A stretch of DNA of 50,322 nucleotides from Vicinamibacteria bacterium (GCA_019694155.1 JAIBCN010000011.1:1-50322); one strand, 5' to 3'. Counted from the first letter of the stretch, positions 26,137 through 34,880 are shown. The notes: a model not told the origin generated them from the letters alone. Made by a program: numbers and translations.

Positions 26137-26173
26137 ACTTTTCTGTAAATTCACTCTAGAGGTAACAAAGACA

Positions 26174-26620
26174 ATGGAAGTCATTCTTCGCGAAGACTGG
26201 GAGTCCCTCGGACGCCGTGGCGATGTCGTCAAGGTGGCCGAAGGGTATGCCCGCAATTTCCTTCTTCCCCACGGCAAGGCCCTCGCGGTCACCCCGCAGA
26301 ACAAGGCGCGCATCGAGAAGGAGCGCAAGGACAACGCCATCAAGGCCGCCAAGGAAAAGGCGGCCTTCGAGGAGCTCGGGAAGAAGATCGACGGGATGCG
26401 CTTCGTGGTGCCGCGGCGCGTGGCCGAGGGCGACAACCTCTACGGCTCCGTGACCTCGAACGACATCGCCGATCTCCTCAAGGCCAAGGGCTTCGAGGTC
26501 GAGAAGCGCAAGGTGTCCCTCGAGGAGCCCATCAAGAAGCTGGGCGAGCACACCATCAAGGTCCGCCTCCACCCGGAAGTCGAGACCACCATACGCCTCC
26601 TCGTGACCAAGGAGGCGTAG
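26174..26620 (+). CDS. rplI: 50S ribosomal protein bL9
   Basis: 148 residues. MEVILREDWESLGRRGDVVKV and GYARNFLLPHGKAL form the N-terminal rRNA-binding domain. A long helix (ARIEKERKDNAIKAAKEKAA) links to the C-terminal domain with NLYGSVTSNDIADLL and HTIKVRLHPEV. The upstream spacer (26137-26173) is AT-rich relative to the window and could contain a secondary promoter. Confidence 0.96.
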   Translation: MEVILREDWESLGRRGDVVKVAEGYARNFLLPHGKALAVTPQNKARIEKERKDNAIKAAKEKAAFEELGKKIDGMRFVVPRRVAEGDNLYGSVTSNDIADLLKAKGFEVEKRKVSLEEPIKKLGEHTIKVRLHPEVETTIRLLVTKEA

Positions 26621-26635
26621 CCTCCCCTCGATGAT

Positions 26636-26659
26636 GGGCGCCCCCCCGCAGGGGCGCCC
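26636..26659 (+). terminator. GC-rich hairpin between rplI and dnaB
   Basis: Perfect 9-bp stem GGGCGCCCC / GGGGCGCCC with a six-base loop, 15 bp after the rplI stop. No U-run follows; it may attenuate ribosomal-operon transcription before dnaB. Confidence 0.5.
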
Positions 26660-26683
26660 TCATTCATCAGGAGAAGCGTCGCC

Positions 26684-28087
26684 ATGTCGACCACGGCGTT
26701 TTCGAATGCGAGTGCGCCCTCGGGCGCCGCGGGCGAGCGCTCGCTTCCGCATAACGCCGACGCCGAGCGCACCGTCCTCGGGGCCATCCTGGTCGACAAC
26801 CAGGCCTTCAACTCCGCCGCGGAGATCCTGACCCGGGACGACTTCTACCGGGACGCCCACCGGCGGATATTCGAGGCGATGGCCACCCTCGCGGAGAAGA
26901 GCGAGCCCATCGACCTCGTCACCCTCAAGAACGAGCTCACCCGCACCCAGAGCCTGGACGCCGCGGGTGGCGTCGCCTACCTCGCCGGCCTCGTCGAAGG
27001 CGTGCCGCGGCTCGAGAATGTCCTGCCCTGGAGCCGGATCATCCGCGAGGCCTCCGTGCTGCGGAACCTGATCCACGCCTCGGCCCGCATCGCCCAGGAA
27101 GCGACGGACGCGCAGGAATCGGCTGACTCCATCCTCGACCGCGCCGAGCAGGCCATCTTCGCGATCGCGGAGCGGAAGATCCGGGCGGGGCTCGTCCCCG
27201 TCAAGGACTTCATCAAGACCACCTTCGAGTCAATCGAGAAGCTCTCGCAGTCGAAGGACGCGATCACCGGCGTCCCCACCGGCTTCGTCGACCTCGACCG
27301 GATGACGAGCGGCTTCCAGAAGGGCGACCTCATCATCCTGGCCGCCCGCCCCGCCATGGGCAAGACCTCGTTCGCGCTCAACATCGCGCGCACCGCGGCG
27401 CAGGCGACCGCGGAGCCCGTCGCCATCTTCTCCCTCGAAATGTCGAAGGAACAGCTGGTGAAGCGCCTCATCTTCGCGGAGGCGCGCATCGAGTCGGGTC
27501 TCGTCACCCGCGGCCAGTTGCGCGACTCCGACTGGGGCAAGCTCACCACCGCCTGGGCCGAGCTTCACAAGCTGCCCCTCTTCATCGATGACGCCTCTTT
27601 CCTGACGCCCCTCGAACTGCGCGCCAAATGCCGGCGCCTCAAGTCCGAACACGGCCTCGGCCTGATCGTGGTGGACTACCTCCAGCTCATGGGCTCGGGC
27701 GGCCGGGTCGAGAACCGACAGCAGGAAATCTCCTCGATCAGCCGGTCCCTCAAGGGTCTCGCGAAGGAACTCGAAGTCCCCGTCCTCGCACTCTCCCAGC
27801 TGTCCCGCGCGCCGGAAGCGCGAACCGATCGAAGACCCCAGCTCTCGGACCTGCGTGAATCGGGCGCGATCGAGCAGGACGCGGACGTGGTGATGTTCAT
27901 CTACCGCGACTCGGTCTACAAGCCCACCGAGGAGAACCGCGGGTCCGCCGAGTTGATCATCGCCAAGCAGCGCAACGGCCCAACGGATACGGTGAACCTC
28001 GTCTTCCTGCGCGAGTTCACCCGCTTCGAAAACCGCGCCCCCGAGGACTACTCGTCCGGGTTCGGCGGCGGCGACTCCGGCTACTGA
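26684..28087 (+). CDS. dnaB: Replicative DNA helicase DnaB
   Basis: 467 residues. The N-terminal primase-interacting domain contains LPHNADAERTVLGAILVDN. RecA-like ATPase motifs are Walker A ARPAMGKTSFALNI, FSLEMSKEQLVKRL, Walker B LIVVDYLQLM, QEISSISRSLKGLAKEL, LSQLSRAPE and DLRESGAIEQDADVV. No intein interrupts it. AGGAG lies upstream of ATG 26684. Confidence 0.97.
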   Translation: MSTTAFSNASAPSGAAGERSLPHNADAERTVLGAILVDNQAFNSAAEILTRDDFYRDAHRRIFEAMATLAEKSEPIDLVTLKNELTRTQSLDAAGGVAYLAGLVEGVPRLENVLPWSRIIREASVLRNLIHASARIAQEATDAQESADSILDRAEQAIFAIAERKIRAGLVPVKDFIKTTFESIEKLSQSKDAITGVPTGFVDLDRMTSGFQKGDLIILAARPAMGKTSFALNIARTAAQATAEPVAIFSLEMSKEQLVKRLIFAEARIESGLVTRGQLRDSDWGKLTTAWAELHKLPLFIDDASFLTPLELRAKCRRLKSEHGLGLIVVDYLQLMGSGGRVENRQQEISSISRSLKGLAKELEVPVLALSQLSRAPEARTDRRPQLSDLRESGAIEQDADVVMFIYRDSVYKPTEENRGSAELIIAKQRNGPTDTVNLVFLREFTRFENRAPEDYSSGFGGGDSGY

Positions 28088-28115
28088 GGCCCGAAGAGCC
28101 TCCGAGCAAGCGCGG

Positions 28116-29237
28116 ATGAGCGAGGCCACGACGACACATCACCCCGCGACCGCCTGGGTGAATCTCGACCGGATCCGCGAGAACTTCCAGGCCCTGCGCG
28201 GCCAGGCCGGCGGGCGCGCGGTGATCCCCGTGCTCAAGGCCAACGCGTACGGGCACGGCGCCCTCGAGGTGGCGCGGGCCCTCGAACCGCTCGACGTCGC
28301 CATGTTCGCGGTCGCGTATGTCGATGAAGGCGTGGCTCTCCGACGGGCCGGCATCGAGACGCCCATCCTCGTCCTCACGGGATTCGCGCCGCCGCAGCTC
28401 GATGCCGTCCTCGAATTCCGGCTCACCCCTGTGGTCTCCACCCCGGAGCAGGCAAGCGCCCTCGTCGCCCTCCCGCATGACGAAGCCCGGGAGCCTCTGG
28501 CCGTCCATGTCAAGGTCGACACCGGCATGTCGCGGCTGGGCTTCCGCATACAGGAGATCGAGCCCGCGATCCATCGGCTGGAGGACGCCGAAGGAATCCG
28601 GATCGAGGGCCTCATGACGCATCTGGCGTGCGCGGATGAGGACGAGGACGCCACCAGAAAACAGCTCGATCTCTTCGACGAAGCCATCATGCGCCTCGAA
28701 ACGCTGGGCGTGCGACCCTCGCTGATCCACGCCGCCAACAGCGCGGGGATGGCGTTCCTGCGGCCGTCCCATACCGCGGTCCGCCCCGGCCTGCTTCTCT
28801 ACGGAGTGACGCCCCGCCCGCTCGCGCCCCCCATCGTGGTCAGGCCCGCGATGGAGCTTCGCGTCCGCGTGGCGCTGGTCAAGGGGGTGAGTGCGGGAAC
28901 GCCCGTGAGCTATGGCGGGAAATTCGTGGCGGAACGCGACACGGTGATCGCCACCATCAACGCGGGATATGCGGACGGCATCCCGAGGACCGACGCGATG
29001 CGCACGAAGGGCTTCGTGCGTTTCGGCGGGAGCGTGCTGCCAGTCGCGGGAACCGTCTGCATGGACCTCACGATGCTGGACGCGAGCGGCGCGCCCCGCA
29101 TCGCCGCCGGCGATGAGATCACGGTATTCGGAGACGCTCCCACCGCCTGGGATCTCGCCGGATGGGCGGGCACCAACGCGTGGCAGGTCCTTACCGGTGT
29201 GGGCTCGCGCGTTCCGCGGCGGTATTCGGGGGCTTGA
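28116..29237 (+). CDS. alr: Alanine racemase
   Basis: 373 residues. PLP-binding Lys41 is in VLKANAYGHG. HVKVDTGMSRLGF, HAANSAGMAF and RPGLLLYG line the barrel. The catalytic Tyr of the C-terminal domain is in VSYGGKFVA, with NAGYADGIPR and MDLTMLD. Provides D-alanine for peptidoglycan. It lies 28 bp after dnaB, a common arrangement. Confidence 0.96.
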   Translation: MSEATTTHHPATAWVNLDRIRENFQALRGQAGGRAVIPVLKANAYGHGALEVARALEPLDVAMFAVAYVDEGVALRRAGIETPILVLTGFAPPQLDAVLEFRLTPVVSTPEQASALVALPHDEAREPLAVHVKVDTGMSRLGFRIQEIEPAIHRLEDAEGIRIEGLMTHLACADEDEDATRKQLDLFDEAIMRLETLGVRPSLIHAANSAGMAFLRPSHTAVRPGLLLYGVTPRPLAPPIVVRPAMELRVRVALVKGVSAGTPVSYGGKFVAERDTVIATINAGYADGIPRTDAMRTKGFVRFGGSVLPVAGTVCMDLTMLDASGAPRIAAGDEITVFGDAPTAWDLAGWAGTNAWQVLTGVGSRVPRRYSGA

Positions 29238-29283
29238 GGTCGCGGCCCCGCTGATCCCGGGGGTTATCGTGTCGGTGGAACGG

Positions 29284-31134
29284 ATGCGCCTCTCTTCAAG
29301 TCCGATGCGGCGGGCCCTCATGATGGTCATGGCCTGGCTGCTCCACGGCTGCACGGAGGCGATCGTCACTGACGGCCGGGCCGCCGCGAGCATCATCGTG
29401 CCTGCGAGCGCTCCGATCGAGGTCATGCGCGCGGCCAGGGAGCTGCAGGCCTACGTGCGGAAGACATCCGGAGCAGAACTCGCGATTCGCACCGACGACG
29501 CGCCACGGAGCGAGAGAGTGGAGATTCGCCTCGCGGTGACGCCCCTCGGAATCGCCGCGGGCGGCGACCCCGCCGCCCAGATCGTCCACCAGGACGGATA
29601 CACGATCCAGAGCAGCGGAAGGATGATCACCATCATGGGCGGCTCGCCCCGGGGAACGCTCTACGGCGTCTACGATTTCGTCGAACGGGTACTCGGTGTG
29701 CGCTGGTTCATGCCCGGCGAGATGGGCGAGGACATCCTTCCCGCGAAGACGATCCCCGTGCCCGAACTGGCGATCGTGAAGAACCCCGCCTTCCCCTCGG
29801 TGAGCGGCTTCATGTGGGCGGGGGGCCCCGGGGCCGAGGACTGGGAGCTTCGATCGCGGGTCCGCATCGGCAAGGCGGTGAGCTTCGGCCACAACTGGTA
29901 CAACATCTACCGCTTCTCGCAGCCGGTCTTCGAGAAGAACCCCGAGATGTTCGCGATGGTAGGCGGCAAGCGCGGCTACAGCACCCAGTTGTGCACCGGC
30001 AACCCCGAGGTCGTGAAGGTCACGGTGGAAGCGGCGCGCCGATATTTCAAGGCCAACCCCGACTCCCCCCTCTTCTCCATCAGCCCGAACGACGGAAACG
30101 GCTGGTGCGAGTGCGACCGCTGCCGGAAGATCGACGCCCTCTACGGCATCACCGACGGGAGTCTCGCCGACCGGTTCGTTCACTACGCGAACGAGGTGCT
30201 GACCGAGCTCGAGAAGACGGATCCCGGCAAGCGGGTGGGCATCTACGCGTACGCCGAGCACACGGTCCCTCCGAAAAAGGCGAGGCCCATGGCGAACTAC
30301 GAGACCGCGCTTACCCATCAGCCGTGGGCGTTCTGCCATGTGCACGCGATCGACGACCCGTCCTGCCCGGCGAATCGCGATTTCCTCGCATACTTGAAGG
30401 GCTGGATGGCGCTCACCAGGCACGTGGGGGTCTACGAGTACTACGGCCACTTCTTCGCCTTCACCCCCTGGCCCATCGTTCATTCGATGCGCCGCGACAT
30501 CCCCCTGTTCAGGAGGCTCGGCGTCGAGCGCTTCATCAGTGAGACCCAGCAGAACTGGGCCAACCAGGGCATCAATTTCTACGTGGCCGCGAAGCTCGTG
30601 GACGATCCCGGCCGCGATGTGGACGCGCTTCTCGGCGAGTACTTCTGGAGGTTCTACGGAAAGGCCCGCGACCCCATGCGGCGCTACTTCGATCTCTGGG
30701 AGGACGCGATGCGGCAGACCGCTCCGGCGGGCGACCGCGGCTACGCCTGGCAGTCGATGTTCACTCCGGCCCTGGTTTCGGAAGCGGGCCTCCTTCTGGC
30801 CCAGGCGGAATCTCTCGCGAAGAGCGACAGCGAAAAGGTCCGGGCCCGGGTGGCCTTCGCGCGCCTCGGATTCGGCTACACGGAGGCCTACACCCAGATG
30901 CTGGACGCGGCCCGCCGCCACGACACGAACGCGGTTCTGACCTGGTCGGAGGAGGCGCAAAAGCGGATCAAGGCCACCGAAGGCTCGGCTCCCCAGGCGT
31001 TCTTCGTATCCCTCGCGGTCGACCAGACCCGCTACATCGCGAACAACATCCTCGCGCGGGGAGCGCTGCCGTGGGAGGCGCTCAGGCCGGCGCCCTTCCC
31101 GCCGGCCCCCACGCCGCCGCCTACCACTCCTTGA
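29284..31134 (+). CDS. DUF4838-type lipoprotein, possible glycoside hydrolase
   Basis: About 616 residues. Lipoprotein signal MRRALMMVMAWLLHGC with lipobox LHGC. An N-terminal alpha/beta domain like GH67/GH20 accessory domains (SAPIEVMRAARELQAYVRK; GTLYGVYDFVERVLGVRWFMPG) is followed by a barrel-like region with FSISPNDGNGWCECDRCR, which carries a Cys cluster typical of DUF4838. Also GVYEYYGHFFAF and ISETQQNWANQG. The tail is Pro-rich. Predicted to act on glycans at the envelope; no activity is assigned. Possible starts are GTG 29269, ATG 29284 and ATG 29305; 29284 has GGTGGA nearby. Its end overlaps convergent mqnE by 14 bp. Confidence 0.78.
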   Translation: MRLSSSPMRRALMMVMAWLLHGCTEAIVTDGRAAASIIVPASAPIEVMRAARELQAYVRKTSGAELAIRTDDAPRSERVEIRLAVTPLGIAAGGDPAAQIVHQDGYTIQSSGRMITIMGGSPRGTLYGVYDFVERVLGVRWFMPGEMGEDILPAKTIPVPELAIVKNPAFPSVSGFMWAGGPGAEDWELRSRVRIGKAVSFGHNWYNIYRFSQPVFEKNPEMFAMVGGKRGYSTQLCTGNPEVVKVTVEAARRYFKANPDSPLFSISPNDGNGWCECDRCRKIDALYGITDGSLADRFVHYANEVLTELEKTDPGKRVGIYAYAEHTVPPKKARPMANYETALTHQPWAFCHVHAIDDPSCPANRDFLAYLKGWMALTRHVGVYEYYGHFFAFTPWPIVHSMRRDIPLFRRLGVERFISETQQNWANQGINFYVAAKLVDDPGRDVDALLGEYFWRFYGKARDPMRRYFDLWEDAMRQTAPAGDRGYAWQSMFTPALVSEAGLLLAQAESLAKSDSEKVRARVAFARLGFGYTEAYTQMLDAARRHDTNAVLTWSEEAQKRIKATEGSAPQAFFVSLAVDQTRYIANNILARGALPWEALRPAPFPPAPTPPPTTP

Positions 31135-32248
31135 TGGTGTTGAAGACGGTGTCGCGCTCCACCGGGCGGCGGCCGGCTTCGCGGATCAAACGGCAGAGTT
31201 CATCTACGGAAAGCGACTGAGATGTGGGCGCGCCCGCGTCGTGGGCCACCTTCTCCTCCGTGACGGTGCCGTCGAGGTCGTCGGCGCCGAAGGACAGGCC
31301 GATCTGGGCCACCCGCGGGCCGATCATGATCCAGTAGGACTTGATGTGCGGGATGTTGTCGAGCATCAGCCGCGCCACCGCGATCGCCTTCAAGTCCTCG
31401 AAGCCCGTGGTCTCGGGCAGCTTCATCGACGGCGCTTCCCAGGGCTGGAAGGCGAGAGGAATGAAGGTGACGAAGCCGTTCGTTTCATCCTGGAGTTCCC
31501 GCAGGCGGATCAGATGGTCGACGCGGTCTTCGATGGTCTCGATGTGGCCGTAGAGCATGGTGCAGTTGCTCGGGATCCCAAGCTTGTGCGCCTGGCGGGC
31601 GACGTCGAGCCACTGCTCGCCGGTGGCTTTGCCCTTGATGATCTTGTTGCGGGTTTCCTTGTTGAAGATCTCGGCGCCCCCGCCGGGCATGGAGTCCATC
31701 CCCGCGTCCTTGAGGGTCTGGAGAATCTCCACCACCGGCTTCTTGTAGAGCTTCGAGAAAAAGAAGATCTCCACCGCGGTGAAAGCCTTCACGTGGATGT
31801 CCGGCCGGATCCGCTTGATGCCCTTGAGCATGTCCGTGAAGTAGGAGAAGGGCAGCTCGGGATGGAGGCCGCCCACGATGTGGACCTCGCGGCAGGCCTT
31901 CGGCTGCTTCGCCACGTCCGCAAAGATCTGGTCGAGCGACATGGTGTAGGCGCGAGGCTCGCCGGTCTTCGCGGCGAAGGCGCAGAAGTCGCAGGTCGCG
32001 GCGCACACGTTGGTGTGGTTGATGTGAGTGTTGCAGACGAAGTAGGCGACATCCCCGTGCTTCGCTTCTCGAACGTGATTGGCGAGGCGCCCCAGCCCGA
32101 GGAGGTCGTGGGTGCGATAGAGGGCGACGCCGTCGTCGAACGAGAGGCGCTTGCCCGCAAGGACCTTGGCGCGGATCGATTCGAGCGACGGGTCGTTCAT
32201 CGGGAAGGTTTCGAGCACGGAAGGGACGGCCACGGCGGAGGCGTTCAT
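31121..32248 (-). CDS. mqnE: Aminofutalosine synthase MqnE
   Basis: 375-residue radical SAM enzyme of the futalosine menaquinone pathway; joins SAM to a chorismate-derived enolpyruvyl benzoate to give aminofutalosine. The [4Fe-4S] motif is Cx3Cx2C (Cys82, Cys86, Cys89) in NVCAATCDFCAF. The family motifs EVHIVGGLHPELPF, HVKAFTAVEI, DSMPGGGAEIF, CTMLYGHIETIEDRVDH and FIPLAFQPWEAPS separate MqnE from MqnC. No other mqn gene is present. It fits an organism with a quinol-oxidising bc complex as encoded at the right edge. Confidence 0.93.
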   Translation of the reverse strand: MNASAVAVPSVLETFPMNDPSLESIRAKVLAGKRLSFDDGVALYRTHDLLGLGRLANHVREAKHGDVAYFVCNTHINHTNVCAATCDFCAFAAKTGEPRAYTMSLDQIFADVAKQPKACREVHIVGGLHPELPFSYFTDMLKGIKRIRPDIHVKAFTAVEIFFFSKLYKKPVVEILQTLKDAGMDSMPGGGAEIFNKETRNKIIKGKATGEQWLDVARQAHKLGIPSNCTMLYGHIETIEDRVDHLIRLRELQDETNGFVTFIPLAFQPWEAPSMKLPETTGFEDLKAIAVARLMLDNIPHIKSYWIMIGPRVAQIGLSFGADDLDGTVTEEKVAHDAGAPTSQSLSVDELCRLIREAGRRPVERDTVFNTIKEW

Positions 32249-32257
32249 TGGACCGCG

Positions 32258-32263
32258 ATTTTA
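32258..32263 (-). promoter_or_regulatory. -10-like element of mqnE
   Basis: TAAAAT on the minus strand ends nine bases before ATG 32248, the same spacing as at the lpt operon. No Shine-Dalgarno sequence lies between and no clear -35 is visible. Suggests a leaderless transcript. Confidence 0.35.
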
Positions 32264-32291
32264 TTGGATCCGGGCTGCTTTCGCCTTGTGC

Positions 32292-32322
32292 TTGCGGTCT
32301 GGCGGACGGACGGGCCTATACT
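32292..32322 (+). promoter_or_regulatory. Putative promoter of the M23 peptidase gene
   Basis: TTGCGG (32292-32297) and TATACT (32317-32322) separated by 19 bp. Transcription would start near 32329, upstream of both candidate start codons. Confidence 0.4.
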
Positions 32323-32345
32323 TTTCGGTTAAGGACCCTAAGCCC

Positions 32346-33563
32346 CTGAGGAAACTCTTCTTCTGTCTCGTCATGGCGGTTGGCCTCGCCGGCCTCCCCA
32401 TCGATGCTTCCCTGTTCCTGGGAAGCACGGAGTCGCTCGCCATGGCCGCGGTCACGCCGAAGTTCTCAGTCATGCGCGGCCGCATCGAGCGGGGCCGGAC
32501 TCTCGCGTCCGCGCTCTCCCACGTGGTGAGCGATCGGGAGATCCACGATCTGGTGGAGTCGGCGCGGGCGAGCTACGACCTCAAGGACGTGCGGCCGGGA
32601 CAGCCCTTCCGCCTTTCCCTCGGTGAAGACGGCAAACTCCGGACGTTCGCTTACGCGATCGACGAACTGCGCACTCTTCGCGTGTCGAAGCGGGTGGACG
32701 GGCTCCACGCGGACGTGGCGTCGCGCCAATACGAGGTCCTCGTCGGCACCGCCGCGGGGGTCATCCAGTCGAGCCTCTTCGAAACCATCGACGCGATGGG
32801 CGAGAAGGACGAACTCGCGGTGGAACTCTCCGAGATCTTCGCCTGGGACATCGACTTCAACACCGCCATCCAGCGAGGTGACACTTTCCGGGTGGCGGTC
32901 GAGAAGCTCTACCTGGACGGCGAACTGCGCCGCTACGGGAAGATTCTGGCCGCGGAGTTCGTGAACTCGGGCCGGACCCTGCGCGCGGTGCGCTTCGAGG
33001 GACGGGACGGCACGGCCTCATACTACGAGCCCTCGGGAGAGCCGCTCAAGAAGGCCTTCCTGAAATCGCCGCTGCGCTTCACGCGCGTGAGTTCGCGCTT
33101 CTCTTCGGGCCGCTTCCATCCGGTTCTGCACGTCACGCGCGCGCACAACGGCACCGACCTCGCCGCCACCTACGGAACGCCGGTCCGGGCGATCGGACAC
33201 GGAACCGTGGTGGCCGCCGGATACCAGGGAGGCTACGGGAACCTGGTCGCGGTGCGACACGCCAACGGGTACACGAGTTACTACGGCCACCTCTCGAAGA
33301 TCCTCGTGCGGGCGGGGGCCAGAGTCTCGCAGAGCGATCTCGTGGGCCTTGTGGGCGCCACCGGCCTCGCCACCGGCCCCCACCTCCACTACGGAATCAT
33401 GAGGAATGGGGCCTGGGCGGACCCGATGCGGATCCAGAGCCCTCCCGCCGAGCCGCTCCGCGCGGAAGATCGCCCGGCCTTCGCAGAGGTGGCGAAGGCC
33501 GCCGTGCTCCGCTTGCCTCCTCAACCCATCACCCTGCGGGCCGCGAACGATCCGCGGCGTTAG
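32346..33563 (+). CDS. M23-family metallopeptidase (LytM/OapA-like), exported
   Basis: About 405 residues. An N-terminal signal or anchor (LRKLFFCLVMAVGLAGL) is followed by a LysM/OapA-like region containing RGRTLASALSHVVSDREIHDLV, then a catalytic M23 domain. Zinc ligands are HNGTD (first His and Asp) and the HLH of GPHLHYG; GYTSYYGHLSKI is also typical. Cleaves peptidoglycan cross-links in the periplasm. Start is uncertain: CTG 32346 lies about 10 nt after TAAGGA and keeps the positive n-region; ATG 32373 lacks a ribosome site and would remove the basic residues. Nine base pairs separate it from the next gene. Confidence 0.85.
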   Translation: MRKLFFCLVMAVGLAGLPIDASLFLGSTESLAMAAVTPKFSVMRGRIERGRTLASALSHVVSDREIHDLVESARASYDLKDVRPGQPFRLSLGEDGKLRTFAYAIDELRTLRVSKRVDGLHADVASRQYEVLVGTAAGVIQSSLFETIDAMGEKDELAVELSEIFAWDIDFNTAIQRGDTFRVAVEKLYLDGELRRYGKILAAEFVNSGRTLRAVRFEGRDGTASYYEPSGEPLKKAFLKSPLRFTRVSSRFSSGRFHPVLHVTRAHNGTDLAATYGTPVRAIGHGTVVAAGYQGGYGNLVAVRHANGYTSYYGHLSKILVRAGARVSQSDLVGLVGATGLATGPHLHYGIMRNGAWADPMRIQSPPAEPLRAEDRPAFAEVAKAAVLRLPPQPITLRAANDPRR

Positions 33564-33572
33564 GGTGCCCGC

Positions 33573-34217
33573 ATGACGTCTAAGGGTCTCGAGCGACGCC
33601 GTATTCCACGCCTCGCCGTCCTCAGTGCGATGCTCGCGGTTCTGTGCTTTCACCCGACGGCGCAGGCGGCGCCTCCGGTGGTCACGCTGCGGGCCGGAGG
33701 CGCGAAGGTCGTCGTCGCCTCGGCCTCGCTTGGGGAAGCGATCGACGCTCTTGCGCGAGCAGCCGGCTTCAAGGTGACCTACGAAGGCTCCCGTCCGGGC
33801 TCCATGCTCTACAATGCCGAGATCGACACGCCCAGCGTGGCCGAAACCCTGTTTCGTCTCATCGACGGACAGAACCTGAACTATGCGGTGATGTTCGACC
33901 GCTCCGGCCGGAATGTCACCTCGCTCCTGGTTTTCGGAGCCGCATCGAAGACCGGGGGATCGGCGGCGACCTCTCCTGCCGCACGTCCTCAGCCCTTCAC
34001 GCCGCCTCGCGGTCCTAGAGCCGAGGTGCCGGTGGATGACGACCCGGTCGAGCCCGAACCGGAGCCGACCCCCGCCGCTACTCCTTCGCCGACTCCGGGC
34101 CTCCCCGTAAGAGGCCCCGGGGGACAAGGTTCGCCGTTCCCCCCCTCCCCGTTCGCGCCGCGTCCGCCGTTCGGCTCGCCTTTCGGGCCGCGTCCCTCGC
34201 CTTCGCCCTCACCGTGA
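33573..34217 (+). CDS. Periplasmic STN/secretin-N-like domain protein with Pro-rich tail
   Basis: 214 residues. Signal peptide about 1-32 (ends PTAQA). Residues 35-125 resemble an STN or secretin N-domain (SLGEAIDALARAAGFKVTYEG; TPSVAETLFRLIDGQNLNYAV). The tail is dominated by Pro, Gly, Ser and Phe, including PTPAATPSPTPGLP and FGSPFGPRPSPSPSP. Secretin N-domains normally dock on inner-membrane partners, so a link to the adjacent secretin machine is plausible. It follows the M23 gene by 9 bp, and its stop overlaps that of the converging pseudopilin gene by 9 bp. Confidence 0.7.
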   Translation: MTSKGLERRRIPRLAVLSAMLAVLCFHPTAQAAPPVVTLRAGGAKVVVASASLGEAIDALARAAGFKVTYEGSRPGSMLYNAEIDTPSVAETLFRLIDGQNLNYAVMFDRSGRNVTSLLVFGAASKTGGSAATSPAARPQPFTPPRGPRAEVPVDDDPVEPEPEPTPAATPSPTPGLPVRGPGGQGSPFPPSPFAPRPPFGSPFGPRPSPSPSP

Positions 34218-34880
34218 AATGCGCGGCGCCTCCACATCCGGGGCTCGCTGGCCACCGCCCTGGGGTGGAGCCTGATTCGGCGCGCGGGAAAGGCCGCCCG
34301 CGCCGATCCCCGGCTGACCGCCGACAATGAAGGGAACGTTCGGGGCGAAAACCCACTGGTTGTAGGCCGCGTTTCCGTTCACCATGCGCAGTCCGGTCTC
34401 CTTCGAGAGGCTGGCGACGCCGGCGATCGGTCCGATCCGGGTGCCGGGCCCGGCTCCAAAGACTGGCGTGGGCGCGGGCGTCGGAGTGGGCGTCGGTCGG
34501 CCGGGACCGCCCGGCGCGCCCGAGGACCCAGGGGAGCCGGGACGACCCGGCACCACTTCACCGGGGCCGAGCATGCGCCAGTCCCCGCTCGGAGTCATGG
34601 GGTCCTTGTAGGCCTGACGGAGGAACTTGCCTTTCACCAGCTGCTCGAACGAGGTTGGGAAGGCGTTTCCGTTCTTGCGTTGAAACTTCGCGATAGCGGC
34701 GCTGATCTGCCGCCCGCGGAAGATGAGTTCCTGCTCCTTGTCATCCTTCACGATGTAGCGCCAGGAGGGCATCGCCAGCATGAGGGCGAAGGTCATGATC
34801 GCGAGCATGGCGAGAAGCGCGGGCATGGAGAAACCTGCCTCGCTTCGCGCGAGGGCGGCAATCGGGCCGTTCGCTCTCAC
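34209..34880 (-). CDS. Atypical pseudopilin-like protein with collagen-like tract
   Basis: 223 residues. A type IV prepilin-like N-terminus has cleavage after Gly16 (EAG/FSMPALLAMLAIMTFAL), but residue +5 is Ala and +4 is Pro instead of the usual Glu+5. After a GspG-like helical region and EQLVKGKFLRQAYKDPMTPSG comes a tract of GRP-GSP-GSS-GAP-GGP-GRP triplets, then TPTPTPAPTP, then a beta-rich end. Lack of Glu+5 occurs in tip subunits such as GspK. The GTG start overlaps the transglycosylase stop. Last gene of the pilus/secretion run. Confidence 0.75.
   Translation of the reverse strand: MRANGPIAALARSEAGFSMPALLAMLAIMTFALMLAMPSWRYIVKDDKEQELIFRGRQISAAIAKFQRKNGNAFPTSFEQLVKGKFLRQAYKDPMTPSGDWRMLGPGEVVPGRPGSPGSSGAPGGPGRPTPTPTPAPTPVFGAGPGTRIGPIAGVASLSKETGLRMVNGNAAYNQWVFAPNVPFIVGGQPGIGAGGLSRAPNQAPPQGGGQRAPDVEAPRISR

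Noticed and set aside
26137..26173. Promoter in the AT-rich gap before rplI
   Set aside because: TAAATT is present but no -35 partner at a suitable distance, so it was not listed as a feature.
32270..32305. Second sigma-54-like site before the M23 gene
   Set aside because: The GG to GC spacing is 9 bp, or the GG is missing, so it fails the invariant spacing.
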